A stretch of DNA of 18,603 nt from M0108 sp964523415 (GCA_964523415.1 CAZFZB010000050.1:1-18603); one strand, 5' to 3'; positions 1-8,201 are shown, counted from the stretch's first letter. Made by a program: numbers and translations. Notes: generated from the letters alone by a model not told the origin.

Positions 1-308
1 CCGGGTATGGCATCCACACCATCGATCAGTTACTGGACGAGTTCGACTCCCTGGTGCTCCTCAAGGTCAAGCCCCTACTGGGCGAAATCATCGATCTGCT
101 GGAGAGGCGCGGTCTGCTGCCTTACGCCCGCTTCGTGGAGAAGGTGGGTTGCCCCGAGGAGCGGTTGGTCCGTGATTTGACCCAGATACGCCACGAGACC
201 GTCAACTACCTGTCCCTCCTCCTGGTCCACAACCCCAACCGGCCCAAGGGCGAGAGGCGGCGCGGCTGCCTCCCCCCAGGGGTACGGAATCAGGTGGCCA
301 CACCATGA
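1..308 (+). CDS. cbiL: Precorrin-2 / cobalt-factor II C20-methyltransferase, C-terminal part (5' end outside window)
   Basis: About 101 residues are visible, read from base 3 with the start beyond the left edge. CbiL (CobI in the aerobic pathway) moves a methyl group from S-adenosylmethionine to C20 of the corrin precursor in the cytoplasm. The visible part matches the end of the family: a segment LVLLKVKP, a helix ending in LLERRGLL, then FVEKVGCPEERLVRDL, and the closing YLSLLLV strand before a basic tail. These are the usual landmarks of the second half of tetrapyrrole (corrin/porphyrin) methylases of this subgroup. The stop codon at 306-308 overlaps the ATG of cbiG at 305, so the two are translationally coupled and belong to one operon. 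The catalytic N-terminal half cannot be seen, so the assignment rests on the C-terminus and on context. Confidence 0.8.
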   Translation, partial: GYGIHTIDQLLDEFDSLVLLKVKPLLGEIIDLLERRGLLPYARFVEKVGCPEERLVRDLTQIRHETVNYLSLLLVHNPNRPKGERRRGCLPPGVRNQVATP

Positions 309-1272
309 CCCCATCGATGCGGATAGCCCTGGTAGCCATCACGCACCGGGGGGCCCAGCAGGCGGAGGCCCTGGCCCGCCGCCTGCTGGCCGCCGCTGCC
401 TCGCCGAACCAGGACGCCCTCCGGGTGGATCTGATCGTCGCCGCCCGATTCGCCGCGGCCACGGCTGACAGACACCAGGCCGAAGACGCCGACAGGGATG
501 CGCTGGGGCCAAGCCTCCGGAACATCCCCTATTCAGGCGCCCTGAGGGACCAGATCGGCACCCTCTTTTCGACCTATGATCAGGTCGTCTTCTTCGTCTC
601 CCTGGGGGCCGTGATCCGCCTGATCGGGCCTCACCTCCAATCCAAACACCAGGACCCCGGGGTGCTGGTGGTGGATGAGGCCGGGCGCTTCGTCATCCCG
701 GCCTTGTCCGGACATGTGGGCGGGGCCAATGCCTTCGCCAGACACCTGGCCGCCCTGCTCGGGGCCACCGCGGTCATCACGACGGCCTCGGATGTCGGCC
801 AGACCCTGGCTGTCGATCTATTGGGCCGGGAACTGGGTTGGCGGCTGGAGGCCCCCAAGATCAATGTCACCCGCGTCTCCGCTCAGGTCGTCAACGGTGA
901 GCCCATCGCCCTGGTGCAGGAGGCCGGCAGCCCTGACTGGTGGCAACACGAGGCGCCCCTACCTGCCCATATCCGGGTCTTCCCGCGCTTCGAAGAGGTG
1001 GACCCGGCTGCCTTTCGGGGCCTGCTCTGGGTAACCCACCGCGCCATCCCCCCTGACCTGTGGCGTCGCTTCGAGGGTCGCCTGGTCGTATNNNNNNNNN
1101 NNNNNNNNNNNNNNNNNNNNNNNNNNNNNNNNNNNNNNNNNNNNNNNNNNNNNNNNNNNNNNNNNNNNNNNNNNNNNNNNNNNNNNNNNNNGTGCTGGAA
1201 AAATTCAAATTCCGGGGTCCCGACGGCAAGAATGCCACCGTCTCCATCGCCTGGAATCGCACCCATGCCTGA
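305..1272 (+). CDS. cbiG: Cobalt-precorrin-5A hydrolase CbiG, interrupted by an assembly gap
   Basis: CbiG opens the delta-lactone of cobalt-precorrin-5A and releases the two-carbon fragment as acetaldehyde, a step specific to the anaerobic pathway. The 262 residues before the gap begin MRIALVAITHRGAQQAEALA and include the typical SLGAVIRLIGPHL and PALSGHVGGANAFA motifs and the TTASD segment, so the N-terminal and middle domains are present. After the gap, 26 residues in a different frame (1192-1272) end KNATVSIAWNRTHA, which fits the last strand of the CobE-like C-terminal domain. The frame change is explained if the true gap length is not 100. The family usually has about 330-380 residues and 288 are visible, so roughly 60-90 are probably missing. 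The stop at 1270-1272 overlaps the cbiH start by 8 bases. Assigning the post-gap piece to cbiG is an inference. Confidence 0.82.
1092..1191. other. Assembly gap (100 Ns) inside cbiG
   Basis: This is a run of exactly 100 Ns, which looks like a placeholder of arbitrary size. CbiG sequence enters in one frame and leaves in another. If both sides belong to one cbiG, the true length must leave remainder 2 when divided by 3, whereas 100 leaves remainder 1. Any protein read straight across the Ns is artificial. Confidence 0.95.
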
Positions 1273-2710
1273 AGCAGCCCAGGTCGGTTCGACCCAAAAC
1301 CTGGCCAAGGGCCAAAGGAGAGGCCCCGAGGGTCAGGTCGGGGGGGAAGAATCGGGGGGCCCTCGCCCGGGGAAGATCTTCCTGGTGGGCCTGGGTCCCG
1401 GGGCCGAGGCCCACCTGAGCCTGCGGGCCCGCCAGGTCCTGGCCGAGGCCGAGGTCATCATTGGCTACGGCACCTACATCAAGCTGATTCAACATCTCCT
1501 GACCCATCAGGAGGTCGTGCGCAAGGGCATGACAGAGGAACTCGACCGCTGCCTGGCGGCCTTTGAGTACGCCCGCCGGGGTCGGCGCGTGGCCCTGATC
1601 TCTTCCGGTGACATCGGCGTCTATGGCATGGCCGGCCCCACCTTCGAGGTGCTGTTGCAGTCAGGCTGGCGGCCAGGGGGCGACATCGAGGTTGAGGTGA
1701 TCCCTGGTATCACCTCCCTCTCCGCCTGCGCCTCCCTGATCGGAGCGCCCCTGACCCATGATTTCTGCTCCATCTCCCTCTCCGACCTGCTGACTCCCTG
1801 GCCCCTCATCGCCCGGCGGCTCGCGGCGGCGGCGCGCGGCGATTTCGTGATTGCCCTCTATAACCCGCGCAGTGGCCGGCGCGCTCAGCATCTGATTGAG
1901 GCCCAGATCATTCTCCTGCGCCACCGCTCGCCCGAGACGCCAGTCGCCATCGTTACCTCCGCCTATCGCGAGGGCCAGGAGGTTCAGTTGACCCGCCTCG
2001 CCGACCTGGCGGATGCCCGGATCGGCATGCTCTCCACGGTGCTGGTCGGCAACGCCAGCACTTATGTTCAGGATGGCCTCATGGTCACGCCGCGAGGCTA
2101 CGGCAACAAATACGACGGCCAGACGGGCGACACCCGCGAGGGCGAAAGGGCCGGTCGCTCCCTGAGCCTGGGCCTGGAGGGATGGCAGGCCCACATCGAG
2201 GATCGGTTGCGCCTGCTCCCGGGAACCTCTCTGGGGGCCCTGGCCCAGGATCTCGAGATCCCCCTGGGCGCCCTGCTCCAAGCCATCGGGACGGCCAACC
2301 CCATGGCCCCCCCGGGGGACCTCATCGCGGCACCTGTCAACCTCGGCGCCGAGCTGGCGGTGTTGGCGGCGGCGGCGGACTGGGGGCCGGTCCGGATCGA
2401 AAGCCGTAATCCGGCGGGCGCGGTGGCGGAATGGCGGTTGCATCGCCTCCCATGCCACCTCGAGGAGAATGGAGAAACCGGCCGCCTCGTCATCGGCACC
2501 CCCGATGCCCATTTGAGAATCGACACCAGGCGCATCGCCCGCGCCTGGTTTCTGCGCCAGGGCAGGCACCGGCGGGAGCTGCACCTCCTCGACGCGGCGG
2601 ATGAGGTCCTCCTGACCCTGGCCCTGATCGACCCGGAACAGACCACCGATCCCCAGCCCGAGGTGGCCTACCTCCAGGCCTGGGAGACCCTGTCGGCACC
2701 CCTCTCATGA
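1265..2710 (+). CDS. cbiH: Precorrin-3B / cobalt-precorrin-3 C17-methyltransferase with C-terminal HemS/ChuX-like domain
   Basis: CbiH (CobJ) methylates C17 and contracts the macrocycle to the corrin ring. The chosen ATG at 1265 gives 481 residues, about twice the usual 240-250. Residues 1-36 are a Gly/Pro-rich tail of no clear function. Residues 37-285 are the methylase core, with VGLGPG (41-46) for the methyl donor, SSGDIGVYGMAGP, VIPGITSLSACASLIGAPLTHDF, the ring-contraction-class LYNPRSGRR, and MVTPRGYGNKY. From about residue 305 a separate domain follows: a short helical segment (LLPGTSLGALAQDLEIP), then DWGPVRIESRNPAGAVAEW, HLRIDTRRIARAWFLRQ and LHLLDAADEVLLTLALID, ending WETLSAPL. This succession resembles one half of HemS or a ChuX/HutX protein. 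The domain has a single Cys, so it is not the iron-sulfur extension known from CbiH60. The start overlaps cbiG, and the stop overlaps the cbiB start as ATGA. Confidence 0.9.
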   Translation: MPEAAQVGSTQNLAKGQRRGPEGQVGGEESGGPRPGKIFLVGLGPGAEAHLSLRARQVLAEAEVIIGYGTYIKLIQHLLTHQEVVRKGMTEELDRCLAAFEYARRGRRVALISSGDIGVYGMAGPTFEVLLQSGWRPGGDIEVEVIPGITSLSACASLIGAPLTHDFCSISLSDLLTPWPLIARRLAAAARGDFVIALYNPRSGRRAQHLIEAQIILLRHRSPETPVAIVTSAYREGQEVQLTRLADLADARIGMLSTVLVGNASTYVQDGLMVTPRGYGNKYDGQTGDTREGERAGRSLSLGLEGWQAHIEDRLRLLPGTSLGALAQDLEIPLGALLQAIGTANPMAPPGDLIAAPVNLGAELAVLAAAADWGPVRIESRNPAGAVAEWRLHRLPCHLEENGETGRLVIGTPDAHLRIDTRRIARAWFLRQGRHRRELHLLDAADEVLLTLALIDPEQTTDPQPEVAYLQAWETLSAPLS

Positions 2711-3581
2711 TCAGCCTTGCCAATGCCCTGTTCCTGCCCCCGGCCCTGGCCCTGGATGCCTGGTTGGGGGAGCCGCGCCACCTGCACCCCCTGATAGGCT
2801 TCGGTCGGCTGGCGCAGGCCCTGGAAGACCGTCTCTGGGGCGATGCCATCTGGCGGGGTGCCCTGGCCCTGGTGACGCTCATCCTGCCCCTGACCCTGAT
2901 TACCTTCCTCATCGACCGGTGGCCCTGGAGCCCCGTCTGGGACATCCTGCTCCTCTATCTCGCCATCGGCTGGCGCAGCCTGGCGGAACATGCCGGTCGG
3001 GTACGCGATGCCCTGGCCCAGGGTGACCTGACGAGGGCCCGCCAGGCAGTGAGCTATCTGGTCAGTCGCGACACGGCCGACCTCGACGAGGCGGCCATCG
3101 CCAAGGCGACGGTCGAATCCGTACTGGAGAACGGCAATGACGCCCTCTTTGGCGCCCTCTTCTGGTTTCTGGTGGCAGGAGCGCCCGGTGTTCTGGTCTA
3201 TCGCCTGACCAACACCCTGGATGCCATGTGGGGCTACCGGACCCAGCGCTACCGCCGTTTCGGCTGGGCGGCGGCGCGTCTCGATGATGCGTTGAACTGG
3301 GCACCCGCACGGCTGACGGCCCTGAGTTATGCCCTGGCCGGCCATTTCCCCCAGGCCCTGGCCTGCTGGCGGCAGCAGGGCCCGGCCTGGAAGAGTCCTA
3401 ACGCCGGCCCAGTGATGGCCGCCGGCGCCGGCAGTCTAGGTGTCCTGCTGGGAGGCCCGGCCCCTTATCACGGCCTCCTCCAGGACCGGCCCCCGCTGGG
3501 GGTGGGGCCGCCGGCGGATACCCAGGACATTGATCGTGCCTTGGCCTTGATCGGCCGCGCCCTGATGCTGTGGGTCCTGGT
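2707..3581 (+). CDS. cbiB: Adenosylcobinamide-phosphate synthase CbiB, 3' end lost in assembly gap
   Basis: CbiB is an inner-membrane enzyme that joins adenosylcobyric acid to (R)-1-amino-2-propanol phosphate. 291 residues are visible and full-length relatives have about 310-320, so only about 20-30 C-terminal residues are missing. Family landmarks are ALDAWLGEPRHLHPLIGFGRL at the N-terminus, YLVSRDTADLDEAAIAKATVESVLEN in the middle, then VYRLTNTLDAMWGYR and RYRRFGWAAARLDDALNWAPARL. Hydrophobic stretches near residues 55-70 (ALALVTLILPLTLITFLI), 78-90 and 148-165 fit the multi-pass topology. The ATG at 2707 overlaps the cbiH stop (ATGA). The reading frame stays open through the Ns into cobD only by chance. 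The two are distinct proteins. Confidence 0.93.
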
Positions 3582-3681
3582 NNNNNNNNNNNNNNNNNNN
3601 NNNNNNNNNNNNNNNNNNNNNNNNNNNNNNNNNNNNNNNNNNNNNNNNNNNNNNNNNNNNNNNNNNNNNNNNNNNNNNNNN
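3582..3681. other. Assembly gap (100 Ns) between cbiB and cobD
   Basis: Another run of exactly 100 Ns. To the left CbiB lacks about 20-30 residues. To the right CobD starts just before its HPNNPTG motif, which normally lies well over 100 residues from the N-terminus. The real missing sequence should therefore be about 400-500 bases, several times the placeholder. Confidence 0.95.
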
Positions 3682-4416
3682 GAGGTGGAGGGGTCGCTCC
3701 CCGCCTGCGATGTCCTGGTGCTGATCCATCCCAACAACCCCACCGGCGCCCGTTTCCCCCTGGGACAGCTGCTGGACTGGCACGGCCACCTCGCCACCCG
3801 TGGCGGTTGGCTGGTGATCGATGAGGCCTTCATGGATACCACCCCGGATCAGAGCCTCTGCGGCCTGGCCGGACGCCCCGGCCTGGTCGTACTGCGCTCC
3901 CTGGGCAAGTTCTTCGGGCTAGCAGGGGCGCGCCTGGGCTTCGTCTGTGCCTGGCCCGATCTGCTGACGCGGCTGCAGGGACTGCTCGGCCCCTGGACCG
4001 TCAATGCCCCGTCCCGCTGGGTAGGCCAGGCCGCCCTCAGGGATGGCGATTGGCAGGGTCAGGAGCGCCCCCGACTGATCGCCGCGGGTGAGCGCCTGGG
4101 CGCTCTGCTCCGCCTTCATGGATTGGTACCTGGCGGGGCTTGTCCCCTCTTCCAGTGGATCCCCTCACCCCGCGCCCAAGACCTGCATGAGGCCCTGGCC
4201 CGTCAGGGGATTCTGACCCGCCTCTTCGATGAGCCCGCCAGCCTGCGGCTGGGCCTGCCCGGCACCGAGGCGGACTGGAAACGACTGGAGGAGGCCCTGG
4301 ACCAGGTACTGGCAGAGGTGGAGCCGAAGCGCCCATCAAAATTCAGGCACCACGGATCTGGCATGGCGAGCCTTCCCCCCGCCCTGACCCCACCCCGCGC
4401 CGGAACCCTCCCATGA
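3682..4416 (+). CDS. cobD: L-threonine-O-3-phosphate decarboxylase, PLP-dependent, 5' end lost in gap
   Basis: CobD (CobC in the Pseudomonas naming) decarboxylates threonine phosphate to the aminopropanol phosphate used by CbiB, which lies immediately upstream. The 244 residues after the gap carry class I/II aminotransferase-fold landmarks: VLIHPNNPTGARFP, the WLVIDEAFMD segment whose Asp contacts the PLP ring nitrogen, and LRSLGKFFGLAGARLGF, where the Lys of SLGK is the expected Schiff-base residue. The C-terminal domain runs through RQGILTRLFDEPASLRLGLPG. A basic, proline-rich tail of about 30 residues (from VEPKRPSKFRHH) follows the expected end and looks unstructured. The stop overlaps the cobQ ATG at 4413 (ATGA). 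The N-terminal third is missing because of the assembly, and nothing suggests that the gene itself is broken. Confidence 0.9.
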   Translation, partial: EVEGSLPACDVLVLIHPNNPTGARFPLGQLLDWHGHLATRGGWLVIDEAFMDTTPDQSLCGLAGRPGLVVLRSLGKFFGLAGARLGFVCAWPDLLTRLQGLLGPWTVNAPSRWVGQAALRDGDWQGQERPRLIAAGERLGALLRLHGLVPGGACPLFQWIPSPRAQDLHEALARQGILTRLFDEPASLRLGLPGTEADWKRLEEALDQVLAEVEPKRPSKFRHHGSGMASLPPALTPPRAGTLP

Positions 4417-6518
4417 CGGCCAGAACCCTCATGATCCAGGGTACGACCTCGGATGCGGGCAAAAGCCTGTTGGTGACGGCCCTGGGCCGCTGGCTGGTCC
4501 AGCGTGGGGTCCGGGTCGCCCCCTTCAAACCCCAGAACATGGCCCTGAACAGCGCGGTCACCCTCGATGGCGGCGAAATCGGACGCGCCCAGGCCGTCCA
4601 GGCGCTTGCCTGCGGCCTGGCGCCCCATACCGACATGAATCCGGTACTGCTCAAGCCCAACACCGATACCGGCGCCCAGGTCATCATCCAGGGCCGGGCG
4701 GTCGCCACCATGAAGGCCCGCGCCTATCAGGAATACAAGGGCCAGGCCCGCGTTGCCGTGCTGGAATCCTATCGGCGCCTTGCCAGCCGCTACGAGGTCA
4801 TCCTGGTCGAGGGCGCGGGCTCCCCCGCCGAGATCAATCTCAGGGCCAACGACATCGCCAACATGGGCTTCGCCGAGGCCGTCGATTGCCCGGTGATCCT
4901 GATCGCCGACATCGACCGCGGCGGGGTCTTCGCCCATCTCGTGGGCACCCTGGAGTTGCTGAGCGACAGCGAGCGGGCCCGGGTCCAGGGCTTTGTCATC
5001 AACCGCTTTCGCGGCGATCTCGGCCTCCTGCAACCTGGCCTGGACTGGCTGGAACAACGCACCGGCAAACCGGTACTGGGCGTCCTGCCCTTTCTGCCGG
5101 GGCTCCATCTGGAGGCCGAGGATGGCCTGGCCCCACCCCCGAACCGCCAACGTCGGGAGGATGAGGCCGACCAGGATTGTCTGCGCATCCTGGTCCCCGC
5201 CCTCCCTCGCCTCAGCAACCGCACCGATTTTGACCCCCTCTGCCTGCACCCCCAGGTCCGGCTGGACTTTATTGGCCCAGGTCAGGAGATTCCGGCCGCG
5301 GACCTCATCATCCTGCCCGGCTCCAAGAGCGTGCATGGGGATCTCGCCTGGCTGCGTCAACAGGGTTGGGAGGCGGCGATCCACCGGCACCTGCGCTACG
5401 GCGGCAAGGTCATGGGCATCTGCGGGGGTTTCCAGATGCTGGGCCGGCAGATCCATGACCCCCTCGGATTGGAGGGGATCCCCGGGTCCAGTACCGGCCT
5501 GGGCCTCCTCGACCTGGAAACGACCCTGGAACAGGAAAAGCAACTCCGCAACGTCCAGGGTTGGTTGACCCTTGCCGACGCTCCCGTCTCGGGGTACGAG
5601 ATCCACGCCGGCGTCACCAGGGGCCCGGCCCTGTCCCGACCGGCACTACGCCTGACCGGAGGTCCGGATGGGGCCATCCACGAAGACGATCAGGTGCTCG
5701 GTACCTATCTGCACGGCCTCTTCGACTCCAGCCTCGCCCTCGCCGCCCTCCTGACCTGGTCCGGCCTGCGTCAGGTCGAGGGCAGCGACTACGAGGCCCG
5801 GCGCGAGGCCGACTTCGACCGACTGGCCGCTGCCCTGGACCGGCATCTCGATCCCCACTGGCTGCTGGCCCTTAAATCGGGCCGGGAATCTCTCAGTCTC
5901 CCTGACGGCTTGGGGAGCAACGGCTCGTCGCAGCACCCGGAGGTAGCTTCGGGAAAGGTCCAAGCGGATCCAGCCATGCAGGCCCCGGCGGAAGCCTATA
6001 AAGTCTTGATCCTGGGTGGCGTCCGTTCCGGCAAGAGCCGGTTGGCGGAGCGCCTGGCCACCGAGGGGCAAGGCCCCGTCACCTACATCGCCACGGCCAC
6101 CGCCGGGGACAGGGAGATGGCAGCCCGCATCGAGGCACATCGGGCCCGGCGACCCCTGTCCTGGGAACTGGTGGAGGAGCCCCTCCATCTGGCGCAGGTG
6201 TTGGCCGGGAAGGCCGCCCCGGGGCGCTGTCTGCTCGTCGATTGCCTGACGTTATGGCTGACCAATCTCCTGCTGACCGGTGACGAGACCCTGGTGGCGG
6301 CCGAGTGTGGCGCCTTACTGAGTGTCTTTCCTACCCTGCCAGGCCGGATCATTCTGGTTAGTAACGAGACCAGCCTGGGGATCATGCCCCTCGGGGATCT
6401 CAGCCGGCGTTTCGGGGATATCGCCGGTCAATTGCATCAGGACCTCACCCCCCTCTGCGATCGCGTCATCCTCACCCTCGCCGGGCTACCCCTCACCCTA
6501 AAGGGAGCATCTTCATGA
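4413..6518 (+). CDS. cobQ-cobU: Fused cobyric acid synthase (CobQ/CbiP) - adenosylcobinamide kinase/guanylyltransferase (CobU)
   Basis: A single open frame of 701 residues carries two enzymes. Residues 1 to about 490 are CobQ, the glutamine- and ATP-dependent amidase of four corrin side chains. It has GTTSDAGKS (10-18), PFKPQNMALNS, VEGAGSPAEINLRANDIANMG, and a class I glutamine amidotransferase domain with nucleophile Cys337 in MGICGGFQMLG and His434 in GTYLHGLF. A hydrophilic linker of about 35 residues follows. From about residue 530 comes CobU, with P-loop GGVRSGKS (535-542), RIEAHRARRP where His576 matches the GMP-carrying histidine, VDCLTLWLTNLL and LVSNETSLGIMP. CobU phosphorylates adenosylcobinamide and transfers GMP to it. 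No stop separates the parts. An in-frame ATG at 5976 could give free CobU, but its ribosome-binding site is poor. It overlaps cobD and cobT by ATGA at its two ends. Confidence 0.95.
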   Translation: MTARTLMIQGTTSDAGKSLLVTALGRWLVQRGVRVAPFKPQNMALNSAVTLDGGEIGRAQAVQALACGLAPHTDMNPVLLKPNTDTGAQVIIQGRAVATMKARAYQEYKGQARVAVLESYRRLASRYEVILVEGAGSPAEINLRANDIANMGFAEAVDCPVILIADIDRGGVFAHLVGTLELLSDSERARVQGFVINRFRGDLGLLQPGLDWLEQRTGKPVLGVLPFLPGLHLEAEDGLAPPPNRQRREDEADQDCLRILVPALPRLSNRTDFDPLCLHPQVRLDFIGPGQEIPAADLIILPGSKSVHGDLAWLRQQGWEAAIHRHLRYGGKVMGICGGFQMLGRQIHDPLGLEGIPGSSTGLGLLDLETTLEQEKQLRNVQGWLTLADAPVSGYEIHAGVTRGPALSRPALRLTGGPDGAIHEDDQVLGTYLHGLFDSSLALAALLTWSGLRQVEGSDYEARREADFDRLAAALDRHLDPHWLLALKSGRESLSLPDGLGSNGSSQHPEVASGKVQADPAMQAPAEAYKVLILGGVRSGKSRLAERLATEGQGPVTYIATATAGDREMAARIEAHRARRPLSWELVEEPLHLAQVLAGKAAPGRCLLVDCLTLWLTNLLLTGDETLVAAECGALLSVFPTLPGRIILVSNETSLGIMPLGDLSRRFGDIAGQLHQDLTPLCDRVILTLAGLPLTLKGASS

Positions 6519-7579
6519 AAGCAGACACCAGGATCGCTTGGCTAGGGGTGCCAGCGGCCGGCCTGGACCTCGATGCCCAGCGGGCCGCCCGGGACCGCCA
6601 GGCCACCCTGACCAAGCCGCCCGGTGCCCTGGGTCGGCTGGAGGAGATCGCCATCCGCCTCGCCGCCCTGCAAGGCACGCCCCATCCGTCCCTCAATCGG
6701 GTGCGCATCACGGTGTTCGCGGGCGATCACGGCGTAGCCGCGGAGGGCGTTTCCGCCTTTCCTCAGGCCGTCACCGCCGAGATGATCAAAAACTTCGCCC
6801 AGGGCGGGGCCGCCATCTGCGTCACCGCACGCAGCCTGGGCGTCGAACTCGAGATCATCAACCTGGGCACGGCACGGGACCCCGGGCCCCTGGCGGGCGT
6901 CAAGGATCTGGCACTGGGTCCGGGCACCGCCAATCTGGCGATAGCCCCGGCCATGACCGATCACCAGGTCTCCCGCGCCCTAAGCGTCGGTCGTCACGCC
7001 GCCGAACGCGCCCGCCTGGACAACTGCCAGCTGTTCATCGGTGGAGAGATGGGTATCGCCAACACCACCGCCGCCACGGCCCTGGCCTGTGCCCTGCTGG
7101 ACGCGGAGCCTGCCGCCCTCGCCGGTCCCGGCACCGGTCTCGATCGGAAGGGCGTCGCCCACAAGGCGACCGTCATCCAAGGGGCCCTTGATCTTCATGG
7201 CCCCCACCTGACCTCACCCCTGGAGGCCCTGCGCCGCCTGGGCGGTTTCGAGATCGCCGCCCTCACCGGTGCCTATCTGGCCTGTGCTCACATGGGTCTG
7301 CCGGTGCTGGTAGACGGCTTTATCGCCACCGTCGCCGCCCTCGTCGCCACCCGCCTTCAGGGGGGGGTCGCGGACTGGCTCCTCTTTGCCCATGCCTCCG
7401 CGGAACCTGGCCACGCCACCATCCTAGCGGCCCTGGGTGCCCAACCCCTGCTTGATCTGGGTCTGCGCCTGGGGGAGGGCAGCGGCGCCGCCATCGCCCT
7501 GCCGCTGCTGCGCCTGGCCTGCGCCCTGCACAACGAGATGGCCACCTTCGCCGAGGCCCGGGTCTCGACCCAAATCTGA
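6515..7579 (+). CDS. cobT: Nicotinate-nucleotide-dimethylbenzimidazole phosphoribosyltransferase
   Basis: CobT makes alpha-ribazole phosphate from nicotinate mononucleotide and 5,6-dimethylbenzimidazole, giving the lower ligand of B12. The protein has 354 residues, the normal family size. Visible landmarks are LTKPPGALGRLEEIA near the N-terminus, FAGDHGVAAEGVSAFPQAVT, GGEMGIANTTAATAL (Ala where Gly is common), GTGLDRKGVAHK, GGFEIAALTGAYLACA, LVDGFIATVAAL, and the C-terminal LGEGSGAAIALPLL, in which Glu321 matches the catalytic glutamate of the family. The ATG at 6515 overlaps the cobQ-cobU stop (ATGA) and is preceded at 6501-6507 by a strong ribosome-binding site, AAGGGAG, seven bases from the start. 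CobT follows the CobU domain and precedes cobC and cobS, so the nucleotide-loop genes are contiguous. Confidence 0.97.
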   Translation: MKADTRIAWLGVPAAGLDLDAQRAARDRQATLTKPPGALGRLEEIAIRLAALQGTPHPSLNRVRITVFAGDHGVAAEGVSAFPQAVTAEMIKNFAQGGAAICVTARSLGVELEIINLGTARDPGPLAGVKDLALGPGTANLAIAPAMTDHQVSRALSVGRHAAERARLDNCQLFIGGEMGIANTTAATALACALLDAEPAALAGPGTGLDRKGVAHKATVIQGALDLHGPHLTSPLEALRRLGGFEIAALTGAYLACAHMGLPVLVDGFIATVAALVATRLQGGVADWLLFAHASAEPGHATILAALGAQPLLDLGLRLGEGSGAAIALPLLRLACALHNEMATFAEARVSTQI

Positions 7580-7586
7580 AGTCCCG

Positions 7587-8201
7587 ATGGCCAACCTCAC
7601 TAGCCTCGACCTCCTGCGCCACGGCGAGACCCAGGGCGGGAGCCGCTTACGAGGCCGGCTCGACGACCCCCTGACGGCGAGGGGTTGGGAACAGATGTGG
7701 AAGGCGGTCGGAAAAGGGGGGCGCGCACGGCGATGGGACGCCATCATCGCCTCGCCCCTGGCCCGTTGCGCGGACTTCGCCCGGGCCCTCAGTGGGGACC
7801 AGGGCATCCCCTTGCGACTAGAGCCGCGATTCGTGGAACTGGACTTTGGCGACTGGGAGGGGCAAACCACCTCCGACCTGATGGCGAGGGATGCCGAGGC
7901 CCTGGGCCGTTTCTGGGCTGACCCCCTTGCCAACCCGCCACCAGGCGGGGAGACCCTGGCGGACTTTGCCTCGCGCGTCCTGGCGGCCTGGCACCAACTC
8001 CTGGACCGGGAGTCCGGCGAGCGGTTGCTGGTCGTCGGCCATGGTGGCGTCATCCGGGTCATTCTCTGCCAGGTGCTGGGCCAGCCACTGGGACGCCTCC
8101 TAGACCTGGAGGTTGGCCATGCGGCCCTGATACCCCTGCAAGTCGATAGGACCCGCATCGGGGGCGGCCAGGAGACCAGGGTCAGGTTGGTCAGGGACTA
8201 G
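7587..8201 (+). CDS. cobC: Alpha-ribazole phosphatase (histidine phosphatase family)
   Basis: A 204-residue member of the histidine phosphatase (phosphoglycerate mutase-like) superfamily. LLRHGET at residues 9-15 contains the phospho-acceptor His12. RGRLDDPLTARGWEQ follows, then SPLARCADFA, the ELDFGDWEG motif, and VVGHGGVIR with the second active-site histidine. This pattern is typical of CobC, which removes the phosphate from alpha-ribazole phosphate or adenosylcobalamin phosphate. The superfamily also contains broad-specificity phosphatases, so the substrate is taken from its place between cobT and cobS. The ATG at 7587 lies seven bases after the cobT stop. An upstream extension of the frame runs into cobT and is rejected because the RHG motif belongs close to the N-terminus. 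Confidence 0.92.
   Translation: MANLTSLDLLRHGETQGGSRLRGRLDDPLTARGWEQMWKAVGKGGRARRWDAIIASPLARCADFARALSGDQGIPLRLEPRFVELDFGDWEGQTTSDLMARDAEALGRFWADPLANPPPGGETLADFASRVLAAWHQLLDRESGERLLVVGHGGVIRVILCQVLGQPLGRLLDLEVGHAALIPLQVDRTRIGGGQETRVRLVRD

Noticed and set aside
1661..2584. Minus-strand open frame of 307 residues opposite cbiH
   Set aside because: Shadow of cbiH, with no recognisable domain or ribosome-binding site.
305..2710. A single 801-residue protein spanning CbiG, the Ns and CbiH
   Set aside because: The continuity depends on 100 placeholder Ns. The sequence right after the gap codes in another frame, and CbiH has its own ATG at 1265.
2707..4416. A CbiB-CobD fusion protein
   Set aside because: Both proteins lack parts at the gap and the frame agreement across arbitrary Ns is a one-in-three chance.
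4203..5606. Long minus-strand open frame of 467 residues opposite cobQ
   Set aside because: It is an antisense shadow of a well-supported gene in GC-rich DNA, with low-complexity composition and no family motif.
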